Notes under the pieces: model-generated
The model's input: only the letters and a program-made list of their open reading frames with translations
What the model was told of the DNA's origin: nothing
Database searches by the model: none
From: Sphingobium sp.
GTDB lineage: Bacteria; Pseudomonadota; Alphaproteobacteria; Sphingomonadales; Sphingomonadaceae
Direction of reading: 5' to 3'
Assembly (NCBI GenBank): GCA_023266575.1
Contig: JAHFPV010000014.1
Coordinates: 55,637-119,636 of the forward strand
Length of the DNA: 64,000 bases
Program-made: the position numbers and the translations under genes
In this document: in pieces, positions 26,784 through 35,782 of the stretch
Position numbering within the stretch: position 1 is the stretch's first letter
Layout of the letters: each line of letters begins with the position of its first letter

Positions 26784-27857
26784 TTGAGCGACAGCAGAGC
26801 GTCCCGCCGCCAGCGCAACGCGCCTACGATCAATGATGTGGCGCACCATGCCGGGGTGTCGGCGATGACGGTATCGCGTGTGATCAATGGCGAACAGGCG
26901 GTTCGTCCGGCGACGCGCGCCAAAGTGGATGCGGCGATTGCGGCGCTCAATTATGCGCCAAGCCCTGCGGCGCGCAGCCTGGCGGGTGGCGAGGAAATGC
27001 GGATCGGCCTGCTCTACAGCAATCCGTCCGCTTCTTATCTGAGCGAATTTCTGGTCGGCAGCCTGGAACAGGCCAGCCGCAGCGGCGTCCATCTGGTGGT
27101 CGAAAAATGGGATGAGGAAACCGCCGTCAAGTCGGTGATCGATCATCTGTTGCGCGGGCGGATCGACGGGGTGGTCCTGCCGCCGCCGCTATGCGATCTG
27201 GACGCCATGGCGGAGGCTCTGGCTGCCGCCAACATCGCTGCCGTTGCCGTCGCCACGGGCCGATCAGGCGGTAATCTGGCTGCGGTGCGGATCGACGATC
27301 GGCAGGCCGCCTATGAGATGACCCACCATCTGATCGCGCTGGGCCATAACCGCATCGGCTTTATCAAGGGCCACCCCAACCAGAGCGCCAGCATCCGGCG
27401 GCTGGAGGGCTATGTCGCGGCGCTGGGCGATGCCGGTATTGCCGTGCAGGACGAATATATCGCGCAAGGCTATTTCACCTATCGGTCCGGGCTGGACGCG
27501 GCCGAACAGATATTGGCGCTGGCAGAGCCGCCGACCGCGATCTTTGCCAGCAACGACGATATGGCAGCGGCGACCGTGGCGATTGCCCATCGGAACGGGC
27601 TGGACGTGCCGGGTGACCTGACCGTTTGCGGCTTTGACGACACGTCGCTGGCGACGACGATCTGGCCGGAACTGACGACGATTCGCCAGCCGATCAGCGC
27701 GATGTCGCGCGCGGCGGTGGAGGTGCTGGTGCAGATGCTGCGCGCGCGGCGAAGCAAAATGGAGGCAGAACCGGCGCATCTGGTGATGGAGCATCAGCTG
27801 ATCCGGCGGCAGTCGGACGCACCGCCACGGGTGCGGCCGAAAGTAGGTGGAGTTTAA
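26784..27857 (+). CDS. LacI-family transcriptional regulator
   Basis: The protein (357 aa from TTG 26784) has an N-terminal LacI helix-turn-helix (TINDVAHHAGVSAMTVSRVI) and a periplasmic-binding-protein-like effector domain (RIGLLYSNPSASYLSEFLVG, GHNRIGFIKGHP, PTAIFASNDDMAAATVAIA, VCGFDDTSLATTIWPELTTI). TTG has AAGG nine bases upstream; an in-frame ATG at 26721 would add 21 unrelated residues and has no ribosome site. It is divergent from uxaC-uxuB and probably represses them in response to a uronate. It could instead control the xylX operon 2.6 kb away, whose operator differs from the dyad next to uxaC. Confidence 0.9.
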   Translation: MSDSRASRRQRNAPTINDVAHHAGVSAMTVSRVINGEQAVRPATRAKVDAAIAALNYAPSPAARSLAGGEEMRIGLLYSNPSASYLSEFLVGSLEQASRSGVHLVVEKWDEETAVKSVIDHLLRGRIDGVVLPPPLCDLDAMAEALAAANIAAVAVATGRSGGNLAAVRIDDRQAAYEMTHHLIALGHNRIGFIKGHPNQSASIRRLEGYVAALGDAGIAVQDEYIAQGYFTYRSGLDAAEQILALAEPPTAIFASNDDMAAATVAIAHRNGLDVPGDLTVCGFDDTSLATTIWPELTTIRQPISAMSRAAVEVLVQMLRARRSKMEAEPAHLVMEHQLIRRQSDAPPRVRPKVGGV

Positions 27858-27861
27858 CACC

Positions 27862-27941
27862 ATCCGTTCGTTTCGAGCGAAGTCGAGAAACGCCAAGCGC
27901 TGTGCCAGACGTTTCTCGACACGCTCGAAACGAACGGATGT
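27862..27941. repeat. Inverted repeat pair between LacI and purB genes
   Basis: Inverted arms of the GTTTCTCGACTTCGCTCG family flank a 17-bp centre. The right arm has ACACGCTCG in place of ACTTCGCTCG, a small divergence. It fills most of the 91-bp gap between convergent stops and may serve as a two-way transcription end. Confidence 0.9.
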
Positions 27942-27948
27942 TGGATAG

Positions 27949-29265
27949 TTACGCTTCGCCGAACACCCGGCGGAAAATCGTGTCGACCTGCTTGAAATGA
28001 TAATCGAGGTTGAACTTGTCCTCAATCTCCGCGACCGGCAGCGCGGCGGTGACGTCAGTGTCGGCCTTGAGCAGTTCCAGTAGCGAAAGCTGGCCGTCCG
28101 ATTCCCACACCTTCATCGCGTTGCGCTGGACATAGCGGTAGCTGTCCTCGCGGCTGACGCCCGCCTGGGTGAGGGCCAGAAGGACGCGCTGCGAGTGGAC
28201 AAGGCCGCCCATCTTGTCGAGATTCTTCATCATCCGCTCAGGATAGATGAGCAGCTTGTCGATCACGCCGGTCAGGCGACCGAGCGCGAAGTCGAGTGTG
28301 ATGGTCGCGTCGGGGCCGAAGAAGCGCTCGACCGACGAATGGCTGATGTCGCGTTCGTGCCAGAGGGCGACATTTTCCAGCGCGGGGACGACAGCGGCGC
28401 GGACGACGCGGGCGAGGCCGGTCAGGTTTTCGGTCAGCACAGGATTGCGCTTGTGCGGCATCGCCGACGAGCCCTTCTGGCCGGGCGAGAAATATTCCTC
28501 CGCCTCCAGCACTTCGGTGCGCTGAAGGTGGCGGACCTCGACGGCCAGACGCTCGATCGAGCTGGCAATAACGCCCAGCGTCGCAAAGAACATGGCGTGG
28601 CGATCGCGCGGGATCACCTGGGTGGAGACCGGCTCGATGGCGAGGCCGAGTTTCTCGGCAACATGTTCTTCGACGGCGGGATCGATATTGGCGAACGTGC
28701 CGACCGCGCCGGAAATGGCGCAGGTGGCAACTTCGGCGCGGGCGGCGATCAGGCGGGCCTTGCAGCGGCTGAACTCGGCATAGGCTTCGGCCATTTTGAG
28801 GCCGAAGGTGACGGGTTCGGCATGGATGCCATGGCTGCGGCCGATGGTGGGCGTCAGCTTATGTTCAAAGGCGCGGCGCTTGATGACCCCCAGCAGCTGG
28901 TCGAGATCCTCGATCAGGATGTCCGACGCACGGGCGAGCTGGACCGCAAGGCAGGTGTCCAGCACGTCGGAGCTGGTCATGCCCTGATGCATGAAGCGGG
29001 CTTCGTCGCCCACCTGTTCGGCCACCCAGGTCAGGAAGGCGATGACATCATGCTTGGTGACCGCCTCGATCGCGTCGATCGCGGCGACGTCGATAACCGG
29101 GTTGGTCGCCCACCAGTCCCACAGCGCCTTGGCCGCCGATGGCGGCACCACGCCCAGTTCGCCCAGCTTCTCGGTCGCGTGCGCCTCAATCTCGAACCAG
29201 ATTTTGAAGCGGGCTTCCGGTTCCCAGAGGGCGGTCATTGCGGGACGGGAATAGCGGGGGACCAT
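27949..29265 (-). CDS. purB: Adenylosuccinate lyase
   Basis: PurB splits SAICAR and adenylosuccinate, releasing fumarate, in purine synthesis. The 438-aa protein has the fumarase/aspartase-superfamily signature [16 protein letters not shown], the [14 protein letters not shown] substrate loop and [11 protein letters not shown]. The ATG at 29265 ([20 protein letters not shown]) is preferred over ATGs at 29280 and 29331 because it has AGGA about 8 nt upstream and matches the family N-terminus. It is a stand-alone gene, convergent with the LacI gene. Confidence 0.97.
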   Translation of the reverse strand: MVPRYSRPAMTALWEPEARFKIWFEIEAHATEKLGELGVVPPSAAKALWDWWATNPVIDVAAIDAIEAVTKHDVIAFLTWVAEQVGDEARFMHQGMTSSDVLDTCLAVQLARASDILIEDLDQLLGVIKRRAFEHKLTPTIGRSHGIHAEPVTFGLKMAEAYAEFSRCKARLIAARAEVATCAISGAVGTFANIDPAVEEHVAEKLGLAIEPVSTQVIPRDRHAMFFATLGVIASSIERLAVEVRHLQRTEVLEAEEYFSPGQKGSSAMPHKRNPVLTENLTGLARVVRAAVVPALENVALWHERDISHSSVERFFGPDATITLDFALGRLTGVIDKLLIYPERMMKNLDKMGGLVHSQRVLLALTQAGVSREDSYRYVQRNAMKVWESDGQLSLLELLKADTDVTAALPVAEIEDKFNLDYHFKQVDTIFRRVFGEA

Positions 29266-29550
29266 GGGCGAATCCTGCATAGGAGAGGGATAAGGTGCCG
29301 CGCGCCTAGCAGCGTCCTTGCGCCGGGGCAAATCGCGCCGATGTCATCAAAGAAAATGAAGATAATGGCCTCAACTGGTCGCACTTTGCACAGCAAAGAC
29401 AGTCGAATTGAGCGGATTCCCAAGACAAGCCGTTGAACATGAACGGATATTCAGGAACATTGACGGGTTATCAGTCATTATCCCTCCGTCATTCAACGCC
29501 GGGCAGAGCAAGTTTTCACTGTTCCGGCTTAAGTAACCGAGGAGATTGTC

Positions 29551-29973
29551 ATGATCCGCACGCTTCTAGTCACGACCGCCCTTGCCATTGCCGCCCCCGC
29601 CATGGCGCAGCAGACTGCAACGCCCCAGAGTGCGACACCTGCAGCGCCAGCGGAAGCGCAGACAGCAACGCCTGAAGCGGCCACTCCGGCAACCCCGGCG
29701 ACGCCCGCTAACCCGACCAATGCGGTTGCGTCGATCGTCGATACCGAATTTCCGGCCTATGACGCCAATAGCGACGGCCAGCTCGACCAGTCCGAATTTT
29801 CCAAATGGATGGTCGCGCTGAAGGATCAGGAAATGAAGGCGACAGGCAAGACGCTGCCCGCCGAGCAGGTGACCGCTTGGGCCAATGGCGCGTTCACCAC
29901 GGCGGACGCCGACAAGAGCGTGTCGGTCAGCAAGCCGGAACTGGTCACCTATCTGAGCGGTGGCGCCGGATAA
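29551..29973 (+). CDS. Secreted EF-hand domain protein
   Basis: A 140-aa exported protein with signal peptide MIRTLLVTTALAIAAPAMAQ, an Ala/Thr/Pro linker (about 20-55), and two EF-hand-like calcium loops: DANSDGQLDQSEF (canonical) and DADKSVSVSKPEL (weaker, serine in place of glycine). A GAGGAG ribosome site is 7 nt before the ATG. Small periplasmic EF-hand proteins are common in sphingomonads; their role, perhaps Ca2+ buffering, is not established. It ends at a shared terminator with the convergent small gene. Confidence 0.88.
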   Translation: MIRTLLVTTALAIAAPAMAQQTATPQSATPAAPAEAQTATPEAATPATPATPANPTNAVASIVDTEFPAYDANSDGQLDQSEFSKWMVALKDQEMKATGKTLPAEQVTAWANGAFTTADADKSVSVSKPELVTYLSGGAG

Positions 29974-30031
29974 GTTGACGCAGTTATACTCCCCGTCGCG
30001 AAGGACGGAGAAGAAGAGCCCGTAAGGGTCG

Positions 30032-30074
30032 CAAAAATGGGCGGTATGGTGCGAAGGCCATGCCGCCCTTTTTG
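30032..30074. terminator. Two-way terminator between EF-hand gene and small membrane protein gene
   Basis: GGGCGGTATGG-tgcgaaggc-CATGCCGCCC forms a long stem with T5 on the right and A5 on the left, so it can end transcription from both convergent genes. Confidence 0.85.
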
Positions 30075-30086
30075 CGTCGGCGGGAT

Positions 30087-30281
30087 TTAGCTGCGCTTGC
30101 GGGTGTAGAGCAGGGCCGCGACGATCGCGGCCGAGCCGATGCCGACAGCTGCGCCGGTCCAGGCGGCCTTGCCTGCGGATTTTCGGGCCGCGCTGGCAAG
30201 ATCGCTCTTGTCGTCAGCGGGTACTGCGGGGGTGGCGGATGAGGCGTCGGTGTCCGGCGCGGTCTTTTCAATTTTGCTCAT
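30087..30281 (-). CDS. Small single-pass membrane protein
   Basis: This 64-aa protein starts MSKIEKTAPDTDASSATPAV and has one hydrophobic segment (WTGAAVGIGSAAIVAALLYT) followed by a basic RKRS tail, so a cytoplasmic-C membrane anchor is likely. No family known to me. The ATG at 30281 gives a compact protein; the frame is open upstream but without a likely start. A shared two-way terminator follows. Confidence 0.68.
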   Translation of the reverse strand: MSKIEKTAPDTDASSATPAVPADDKSDLASAARKSAGKAAWTGAAVGIGSAAIVAALLYTRKRS

Positions 30282-30391
30282 GACATCAATAGCTATGCCG
30301 TAAAGCGGCGGCGGGGAAAAGATGAAAGGCAGTTTTGTGACCACCATCGGTCGCAATTGTCGCTGCGCACCGATTGCCCCTGCCCTGCCCC

Positions 30392-30430
30392 TTGACTTCC
30401 GTGCATCAGCATTGTTGGTAGCGCTATCAA
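30392..30430 (+). promoter_or_regulatory. xylX promoter region with LacI-type operator
   Basis: TTGACT at 30392-30397 is a plausible -35 box. Centred where the -10 box would be is TTGGTAGCGCTATCAA (30415-30430), a 16-bp dyad with one mismatched pair and the central GCGC typical of LacI-family operators. The overlap of operator and promoter fits simple repression of the xylose operon, as known for XylR in Caulobacter. Confidence 0.65.
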
Positions 30431-30450
30431 GTATAAACTGCCAGGAGTTG

Positions 30451-31590
30451 ATGATGCCGGTGGACATGAGCCTGTCCGATTGCCTGCCCGCCGATTGGCG
30501 CGATGGCCTGTTTATCGGTCGCGTGCTGCGCGCCGAAGGACCAAGCCCCCTGCTGGTGGCTCAGGGCATCGCCTATGATATGAGCCGGGTCGCGCCGACC
30601 GTGGCGCAGCTGATCGAGAAGCTGCCGGTGTCGCCGGATGCTGGTGAAGCGTTGGGCGCGCTCGACGCGCTGGACCTGCCGCTGCTCAGCCCGGTCGACC
30701 TGCAATGCGTCAAGGCGTGCGGCGTGACCTTCGCCCTGTCAGCGATCGAGCGGGTGATCGAGGAACGGGCGCGCGGTGATTCGGGCGCGGCGGCGGCCAT
30801 TCGCGGCCGGCTGGAGGAGCGGGTCGGCGGCTCCATCCGCGCGGTCGTCCCCGGATCGAGCGAAGCGGCGGCGCTCAAGGCCGCGCTGATCGAGGATGGG
30901 TTGTGGTCGCAATATCTGGAGGTCGCGATCGGCCCCGATGCTGAGGTGTTCACCAAGGCGCCGGTGCTGGCGACCGTTGGGGCTGGCGCGGATATCGGCA
31001 TCCGGTCCGATTCGACCTGGAACAATCCCGAACCCGAAATCGTGCTGATCGTCGATGCGGGCGGCATGGCAGTCGGCGCGACGCTGGGCAATGACGTCAA
31101 TCTGCGCGATTTTGAGGGGCGCTCCGCACTGCTGCTGGGCAAGGCGAAGGATAATAATGCGTCCTGCGCGCTGGGGCCGCTGATCCGCCTGTTCGACGAC
31201 AGCTTCACGATCGACGATGTGCGCAATGCCGAGGTCGGGCTGACCATCGACGGACCGGAAGGCTATCGGCTGGACGGGCGCAGCAGCATGAACCAGATCA
31301 GCCGCGACCCGCTGGAACTGGTGCGCCAGACGCTGAGCGAACATCAATATCCCGACGGGTTCGCGCTGCTCCTGGGGACATTGTTCGCGCCGGTGCAGGA
31401 TCGCGACGATCCGGGGCGCGGCTTTACCCATAAGGTCGGCGATATCGTCACCATCGCGACGCCGCGTCTGGGCAGGCTGGTCAATCGGGTCGTGACATCA
31501 AAAGATGCCGTGCCATGGACCTGGGGGCTGAGCGCGCTGATGACCAATCTGGCGCAGCGCGGCCTGCTGGCAAAGAGGGACGCGGCATGA
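30451..31590 (+). CDS. xylX: 2-keto-3-deoxy-xylonate dehydratase (FAH family)
   Basis: This 379-aa fumarylacetoacetate-hydrolase-family protein closely resembles Caulobacter XylX as I remember it: SPVDLQCVKACGVTFA, IERVIEERARGDSG, DGLWSQYLEVAIGPDAE, STWNNPEPEIVLIVD, GNDVNLRDFEGRSALLLGKA and KDNNASCALGP. XylX removes water from 2-keto-3-deoxy-xylonate to give alpha-ketoglutarate semialdehyde in the Weimberg D-xylose pathway. The start is ATG 30451 with AGGAG just upstream (ATG 30454 is nearly equivalent). First gene of the operon; its stop overlaps xylB as ATGA. Confidence 0.9.
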   Translation: MMPVDMSLSDCLPADWRDGLFIGRVLRAEGPSPLLVAQGIAYDMSRVAPTVAQLIEKLPVSPDAGEALGALDALDLPLLSPVDLQCVKACGVTFALSAIERVIEERARGDSGAAAAIRGRLEERVGGSIRAVVPGSSEAAALKAALIEDGLWSQYLEVAIGPDAEVFTKAPVLATVGAGADIGIRSDSTWNNPEPEIVLIVDAGGMAVGATLGNDVNLRDFEGRSALLLGKAKDNNASCALGPLIRLFDDSFTIDDVRNAEVGLTIDGPEGYRLDGRSSMNQISRDPLELVRQTLSEHQYPDGFALLLGTLFAPVQDRDDPGRGFTHKVGDIVTIATPRLGRLVNRVVTSKDAVPWTWGLSALMTNLAQRGLLAKRDAA

Positions 31591-32345
31591 GCCGGGCCAT
31601 CTATCCCAGCCTGGCGGGCAAACGCGTGTTCATTTCGGGCGGCGGCAGCGGCATTGGCGAAGGACTTGTCGAGGGCTTTGTTGCGCAGGGGGCGCGCGTC
31701 GCCTTTTGCGATATTGCGCAGGCGGAAAGCGAGGCGCTGGTCGCGCGGTTGGACGGCGCTGCCTTCGCGCCGGTCTTTCACCATATCGACCTGCGCGACA
31801 TTGATGCCGTGCAGGCGATGATCGGACAGGTGGAGGCAGAGCTTGGCGGCATCGATATCCTGATCAACAACGCCGCCAATGACGACCGGCACAGTATCAA
31901 CGAGGTCACCCCCGCCTATTGGGACGAGCGGATGGCGGTGAACCTGCGCCACCTGTTCTTTGCGGCACAGGCGGCCGTCCCGGCGATGAAGCGTGCAGGC
32001 GGCGGGGTGATCCTGAATTTCGGGTCGATCAGCTGGCATCTCGCCCTGCCCGATCTGGTGCTGTACCAGACCGCCAAGGCCGCGATCGAGGGGCTGACAC
32101 GCAGTCTGGCCCGCGATCTGGGGCGCGACAATATCCGCGTCAACACCATCATTCCGGGCAATGTCAAAACCCCGCGCCAGATGAAATGGTACACGCCCGA
32201 AGGCGAGGCGGAGATCGTCGCCGCGCAATGCCTGGACGGGCGGATCATGCCGGTCGATGTTGCTGCGCTGGCGCTGTTCCTGGCGTCGGACGATGCGCGT
32301 TACTGCACCGGCCATGATTATTTTATCGATGCCGGGTGGCGCTGA
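31587..32345 (+). CDS. xylB: D-xylose 1-dehydrogenase (SDR family)
   Basis: A 252-aa SDR with FISGGGSGIGEGLVEGF, the NNAANDDRH segment, serine in GSISWHL and Y-x3-K in YQTAK. It resembles Caulobacter XylB along its whole length (AIYPSLAGKRV, AYWDERMAVNLRH, WYTPEGEAEIVAAQCL, and a C-terminal DAGWR). The enzyme oxidises D-xylose to xylonolactone with NAD+. The ATG overlaps the xylX stop (ATGA). Confidence 0.92.
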   Translation: MSRAIYPSLAGKRVFISGGGSGIGEGLVEGFVAQGARVAFCDIAQAESEALVARLDGAAFAPVFHHIDLRDIDAVQAMIGQVEAELGGIDILINNAANDDRHSINEVTPAYWDERMAVNLRHLFFAAQAAVPAMKRAGGGVILNFGSISWHLALPDLVLYQTAKAAIEGLTRSLARDLGRDNIRVNTIIPGNVKTPRQMKWYTPEGEAEIVAAQCLDGRIMPVDVAALALFLASDDARYCTGHDYFIDAGWR

Positions 32346-32397
32346 CGCGGCACAACCGGATTATCGTAACGATATAAAACGGGAAGGACGCACGAGG

Positions 32398-33810
32398 ATG
32401 AGTGAGGGCAGCGCGGAGAAGGTCAATATGGCCTTTATCGCCGCGATCGTTGCGGTAGCGACGATTGGCGGGTTCATGTTCGGCTATGACAGCGGGGTCA
32501 TCAACGGCACGCAAAAGGGGCTGGAAAGCGCCTTTGACCTGGGCAAGCTCGGCATTGGCGTCAATGTCGGGGCTATTCTGGTCGGGTCGTCCATCGGTGC
32601 TTTTGGTGCGGGGCGGATGGCGGACATGATCGGGCGGCGTGGCGTCATGATGCTCGCCGCCATCCTGTTTCTGGTCAGCGCGCTGCTGGCTGGGGCAGCC
32701 GGGTCGTCGGCCATTTTCATCTTCGCGCGGATCATCGGCGGGCTGGGCGTGGGCGCGGCGAGCGTCATTTCGCCGGTCTATATTTCCGAAGTGACCCCGG
32801 CGGCGGTGCGCGGGCGGCTGTCGAGCATACAGCAGGTCATGATCATTTCCGGCCTGACCGGCGCGTTCGTCGCCAATTTCGCTCTGGCCCGTTACGCTGG
32901 CAGCTCCACCGCGCCGCTATGGCTGGATTATACGGCATGGCGCTGGATGTTCTGGTTGCAGGCAATCCCGGCAGCCATCTATTTCGTCGCCTTGCTCTTC
33001 ATCCCCGAAAGCCCGCGCTATCTGGTCGCGCGTGGGCGCGAAACGCAAGCGCAGGCGGTGCTGACCCGACTGTTCGGTGCGCAGGAAGCGGCGCGCAAGG
33101 TGGTGGAGATTCGCGACAGCCTGGCCGCCGACCATCATCGCCCCAAATTGTCCGACCTGATCGACAAGAGCAGCGGCAACATCCGCCCGATCGTGTGGAC
33201 CGGCATTGGGCTGGCCGTGTTCCAGCAGCTGGTCGGCATCAATGTTGTCTTTTATTACGGCGCGACCTTGTGGGAAGCGGTCGGCTTTTCCGAAGATAAT
33301 GCGTTGCAGATCAACATTTTGTCGGGCGTGCTGTCGATCGGTGCCTGTCTGGGGTCGATGCTGCTGATCGACCGGATCGGTCGCAAGCCGCTGCTGCTGA
33401 TCGGATCGGCGGGCATGGCGGTGACGCTGGCGATCGTCGCCTATGCCTTTTCCACCGCGGTCACCGGGGCGGATGGCGGGGTCAGCCTGCCGGGGCATAA
33501 TGGCCTGATCGCCCTGATCGCCGCCAATCTCTATGTGATCTTCTTCAACATGAGCTGGGGACCGATCATGTGGGTGATGCTGGGCGAGATGTTCCCGAAC
33601 CAGATTCGCGGATCGGGGCTGGCGGTCGCTGGCTTTGCCCAGTGGATCGCCAATGCCGCCATTTCGGTCAGCTTTCCCGCACTGGCGGTGTCGCCGGGGC
33701 TGGTCATGACCTATAGCGGCTATGCCCTGTTTGCGGCGATCTCCTACTTTTTCGTGCGCAAGATGGTGCAGGAAACCAAGGGCCGCGAGCTTGAGGATAT
33801 GGTCGGCTGA
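32398..33810 (+). CDS. Sugar:H+ symporter (MFS sugar porter), probable xylose importer
   Basis: The 470-aa permease has sugar-porter signatures: FMFGYDSGVINGT after helix 1, GRMADMIGRRGVM, PESPRYLVARGRE in the central loop, FQQLVGINVVFYYGATLW in helix 7, DRIGRKPLLLIG and VQETKGRELEDM at the end. ATG 32398 follows GGAAGGA; longer in-frame starts read into xylB. Position after xylB and before a mutarotase indicates D-xylose as substrate (inference by context). Confidence 0.93.
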   Translation: MSEGSAEKVNMAFIAAIVAVATIGGFMFGYDSGVINGTQKGLESAFDLGKLGIGVNVGAILVGSSIGAFGAGRMADMIGRRGVMMLAAILFLVSALLAGAAGSSAIFIFARIIGGLGVGAASVISPVYISEVTPAAVRGRLSSIQQVMIISGLTGAFVANFALARYAGSSTAPLWLDYTAWRWMFWLQAIPAAIYFVALLFIPESPRYLVARGRETQAQAVLTRLFGAQEAARKVVEIRDSLAADHHRPKLSDLIDKSSGNIRPIVWTGIGLAVFQQLVGINVVFYYGATLWEAVGFSEDNALQINILSGVLSIGACLGSMLLIDRIGRKPLLLIGSAGMAVTLAIVAYAFSTAVTGADGGVSLPGHNGLIALIAANLYVIFFNMSWGPIMWVMLGEMFPNQIRGSGLAVAGFAQWIANAAISVSFPALAVSPGLVMTYSGYALFAAISYFFVRKMVQETKGRELEDMVG

Positions 33811-33833
33811 GCGGCGGGCCGGTCCTTTTACGG

Positions 33834-34700
33834 GTGGGGGCGCTGGAAGCGGCGCTCTCCCCTGCTGGCGGCGGATCGCTGCTGTGGTTGCGCCATGGCG
33901 GCTTGGATGTTCTGCGGCGCGCGCCGGTGGACTGCCGCGATCCGCTGGGCATGGCCAGTTTTCCGCTGGTCCCCTATGCCAACCGGATCGCGCACGGGCG
34001 CTTTGCCTTTGCCGGGCGGGACTATCAACTGCCATGCAATTTCGGCGATCATCCGCACAGCATTCATGGCACGGGATGGCAGGCGGCTTGGGAGATCGTG
34101 GAACAGAGCGCGGACGCGGTGCGGCTGGTGCAGGATCATGATGGCGGGGCGGACTGGCCATGGGCCTATCGCGCCGAGCAGTATGTGGAAGTGCGGCCCG
34201 ACGCGATCGATATGCGCCTGATGCTGACCAACAGGAGCGACACGGCGATGCCAGCGGGGCTGGGCTTCCATCCCTATTTTCTGGCCGATGCAGGCACGCA
34301 ATTGCAGTTTGCCGCGACCAGCCTGTGGCTGGCGACGCCCGACATGCTGCCCGACCGGGAAGTGGCGGCTGACGCGCTGGGCGACTGGTCGCGCGGGGCC
34401 GGGGTGATGGGCGATACGCTGATCGACAATGTCTATGCCGGCTGGGACGGATGCGCGACGATCGTACGCGGCGACGGCACGCGCATCGTCCTGACCGCCA
34501 GCGGCGCGGACTGGCTGCATGTCTATCGCCCGCCCGGTTCCGTCGATTTCTGTATCGAGCCGGTGAGCCATTGTCCCGACGCGATAAACCGGGCGGGCGG
34601 CATGGCCGTGCTGGCGCCGGGCGCCTCCACGCAGCTGTCGATGACGATCGCCATCGACAAAAGCGATCAGACGCTTCCGAAAAGCGACGGGATCGCCTAA
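33834..34700 (+). CDS. Aldose 1-epimerase (mutarotase) family protein
   Basis: A 288-aa protein with the galactose-mutarotase fold: FPLVPYANRIAHGRF, the catalytic histidine motifs HPHSIHGTGW and GLGFHPYFLA, and the glutamate near the end (FCIEPVSH). It interconverts anomers so that the dehydrogenase receives the right form of sugar. No ATG is available near the 5' end; GTG 33834 is used, 23 bp after the sugar-porter stop. Last gene of the xylose operon. Confidence 0.9.
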   Translation: MGALEAALSPAGGGSLLWLRHGGLDVLRRAPVDCRDPLGMASFPLVPYANRIAHGRFAFAGRDYQLPCNFGDHPHSIHGTGWQAAWEIVEQSADAVRLVQDHDGGADWPWAYRAEQYVEVRPDAIDMRLMLTNRSDTAMPAGLGFHPYFLADAGTQLQFAATSLWLATPDMLPDREVAADALGDWSRGAGVMGDTLIDNVYAGWDGCATIVRGDGTRIVLTASGADWLHVYRPPGSVDFCIEPVSHCPDAINRAGGMAVLAPGASTQLSMTIAIDKSDQTLPKSDGIA

Positions 34701-34733
34701 GCTGCCCCGGTTGACCAGCAAGAGGATATGCCG

Positions 34734-35072
34734 ATGCAATTTTTGCGGACCGCCTTCTGGGTCGTGATCGCCGTCGCCCTCGCCTTTTTCTGCATGGCGA
34801 ATTATGTGCCCGTGACCGTCCGCCTGTGGGGCGACATGGTGATGGAAACCAAATTGCCGGTGCTGCTGATCGGCGCGTTTCTGCTGGGCGCGCTGCCCTT
34901 CTGGATCATGGCACGTGCGACGCGCTGGCGATTGAAGCGGCGGCTGGACAGCGCCGAGCGCGCCTTGGCCGTGACGGCGAGCGCCACGCCGCCGCCCGTT
35001 ACCACCCCGCCAATCACGCCTGACACCTCCATCCCATCCCTTCCCCCCCTCAACCCCGCAGGACCCGTATGA
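34734..35072 (+). CDS. LapA-domain (DUF1049-like) membrane protein
   Basis: A 112-aa protein with two transmembrane helices (FWVVIAVALAFFCMANYV and LPVLLIGAFLLGALPFWIMA), a basic segment (RATRWRLKRRLDSAE) and a proline-rich tail. This is the LapA/DUF1049 layout. In E. coli LapA helps control lipopolysaccharide assembly; the role here is not shown. An ATG six bases upstream (34728) is an alternative start. The stop overlaps pyrF as ATGA, so the two are co-translated. Confidence 0.85.
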   Translation: MQFLRTAFWVVIAVALAFFCMANYVPVTVRLWGDMVMETKLPVLLIGAFLLGALPFWIMARATRWRLKRRLDSAERALAVTASATPPPVTTPPITPDTSIPSLPPLNPAGPV

Positions 35073-35743
35073 GCAGCCCCCTTTATGTCGCGATCGACAC
35101 GCCGGACCTTGGCAAGGCGCAAAATCTGGCGCAGCAGGTGCGTCATCATGTCGGCGGGCTGAAACTGGGGCTCGAATTTTTCTGCGCTAATGGCCATCAT
35201 GGCGTGCATGAGATGATGAAGTTCGGCCTGCCGATCTTCCTCGATCTGAAACTGCACGATATTCCCAATACGGTGGCCAAGGCGGTGCAGGCATTGCACC
35301 TGCTGGAACCGGCGATCCTGACCGTCCATGCCGCGGGCGGGCGGGCTATGCTCGAGGATGCCAAGGCCGCGGCAGGCATCAAGACCAAGGTGGTGGCCGT
35401 GACGGTACTGACCAGTCTGGACGATGCCGACCTGCTCGAGATTGGCGTGGGCGGCAAGGCAGAGGATCAGGTGCGGCGGCTGGCCGATCTGGCGCAAAAT
35501 GCCGGGCTGGACGGGATCGTCTGTTCGGGCGAGGAAGTCGCGATGGTCAAGAAACATTGGTCCGACGGCTTCTTCGTCGTGCCGGGCGTGCGACCCGCAG
35601 GGGGCGCGATGGGCGACCAGAAGCGCGCGGTGACGCCGCGACAGGCGCTGGATCGCGGCGCGTCCATCCTGGTCGTCGGACGGCCGATCAGCCTGGCGGA
35701 AAATCCCGATCTTGCCGCGCGTGAGATTGAGGCGACGCTATAA
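35069..35743 (+). CDS. pyrF: Orotidine-5'-phosphate decarboxylase
   Basis: PyrF makes UMP from OMP, the last step of pyrimidine synthesis. The 224-aa TIM barrel shows YVAIDTPDLGKAQNLA, the KLG substrate lysine (VGGLKLGLEFF), the catalytic triad segment FLDLKLHDIPNTV and the phosphate-binding VVPGVRPAGGAMGDQKRAV. It is coupled to the LapA-like gene upstream and ends at a two-way terminator. Confidence 0.97.
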   Translation: MSSPLYVAIDTPDLGKAQNLAQQVRHHVGGLKLGLEFFCANGHHGVHEMMKFGLPIFLDLKLHDIPNTVAKAVQALHLLEPAILTVHAAGGRAMLEDAKAAAGIKTKVVAVTVLTSLDDADLLEIGVGGKAEDQVRRLADLAQNAGLDGIVCSGEEVAMVKKHWSDGFFVVPGVRPAGGAMGDQKRAVTPRQALDRGASILVVGRPISLAENPDLAAREIEATL

Positions 35744-35782
35744 AAAACGGGGCAGGATTTCTCCCGCCCCGCCCTGTTTTTA
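35743..35782. terminator. Two-way terminator between pyrF and the outer-membrane protein gene
   Basis: CGGGGC-a-GG-atttct-CC-c-GCCCCG is a strong stem with A6 on the left and a T5 run shortly to the right, placed between convergent stops. Confidence 0.8.

Noticed and set aside
29454-29480. GGAAC followed 17 bases later by CATT, resembling an EcfG stress promoter before the EF-hand gene
   Set aside because: The -10 part does not match the expected CGTT well; too weak to claim.
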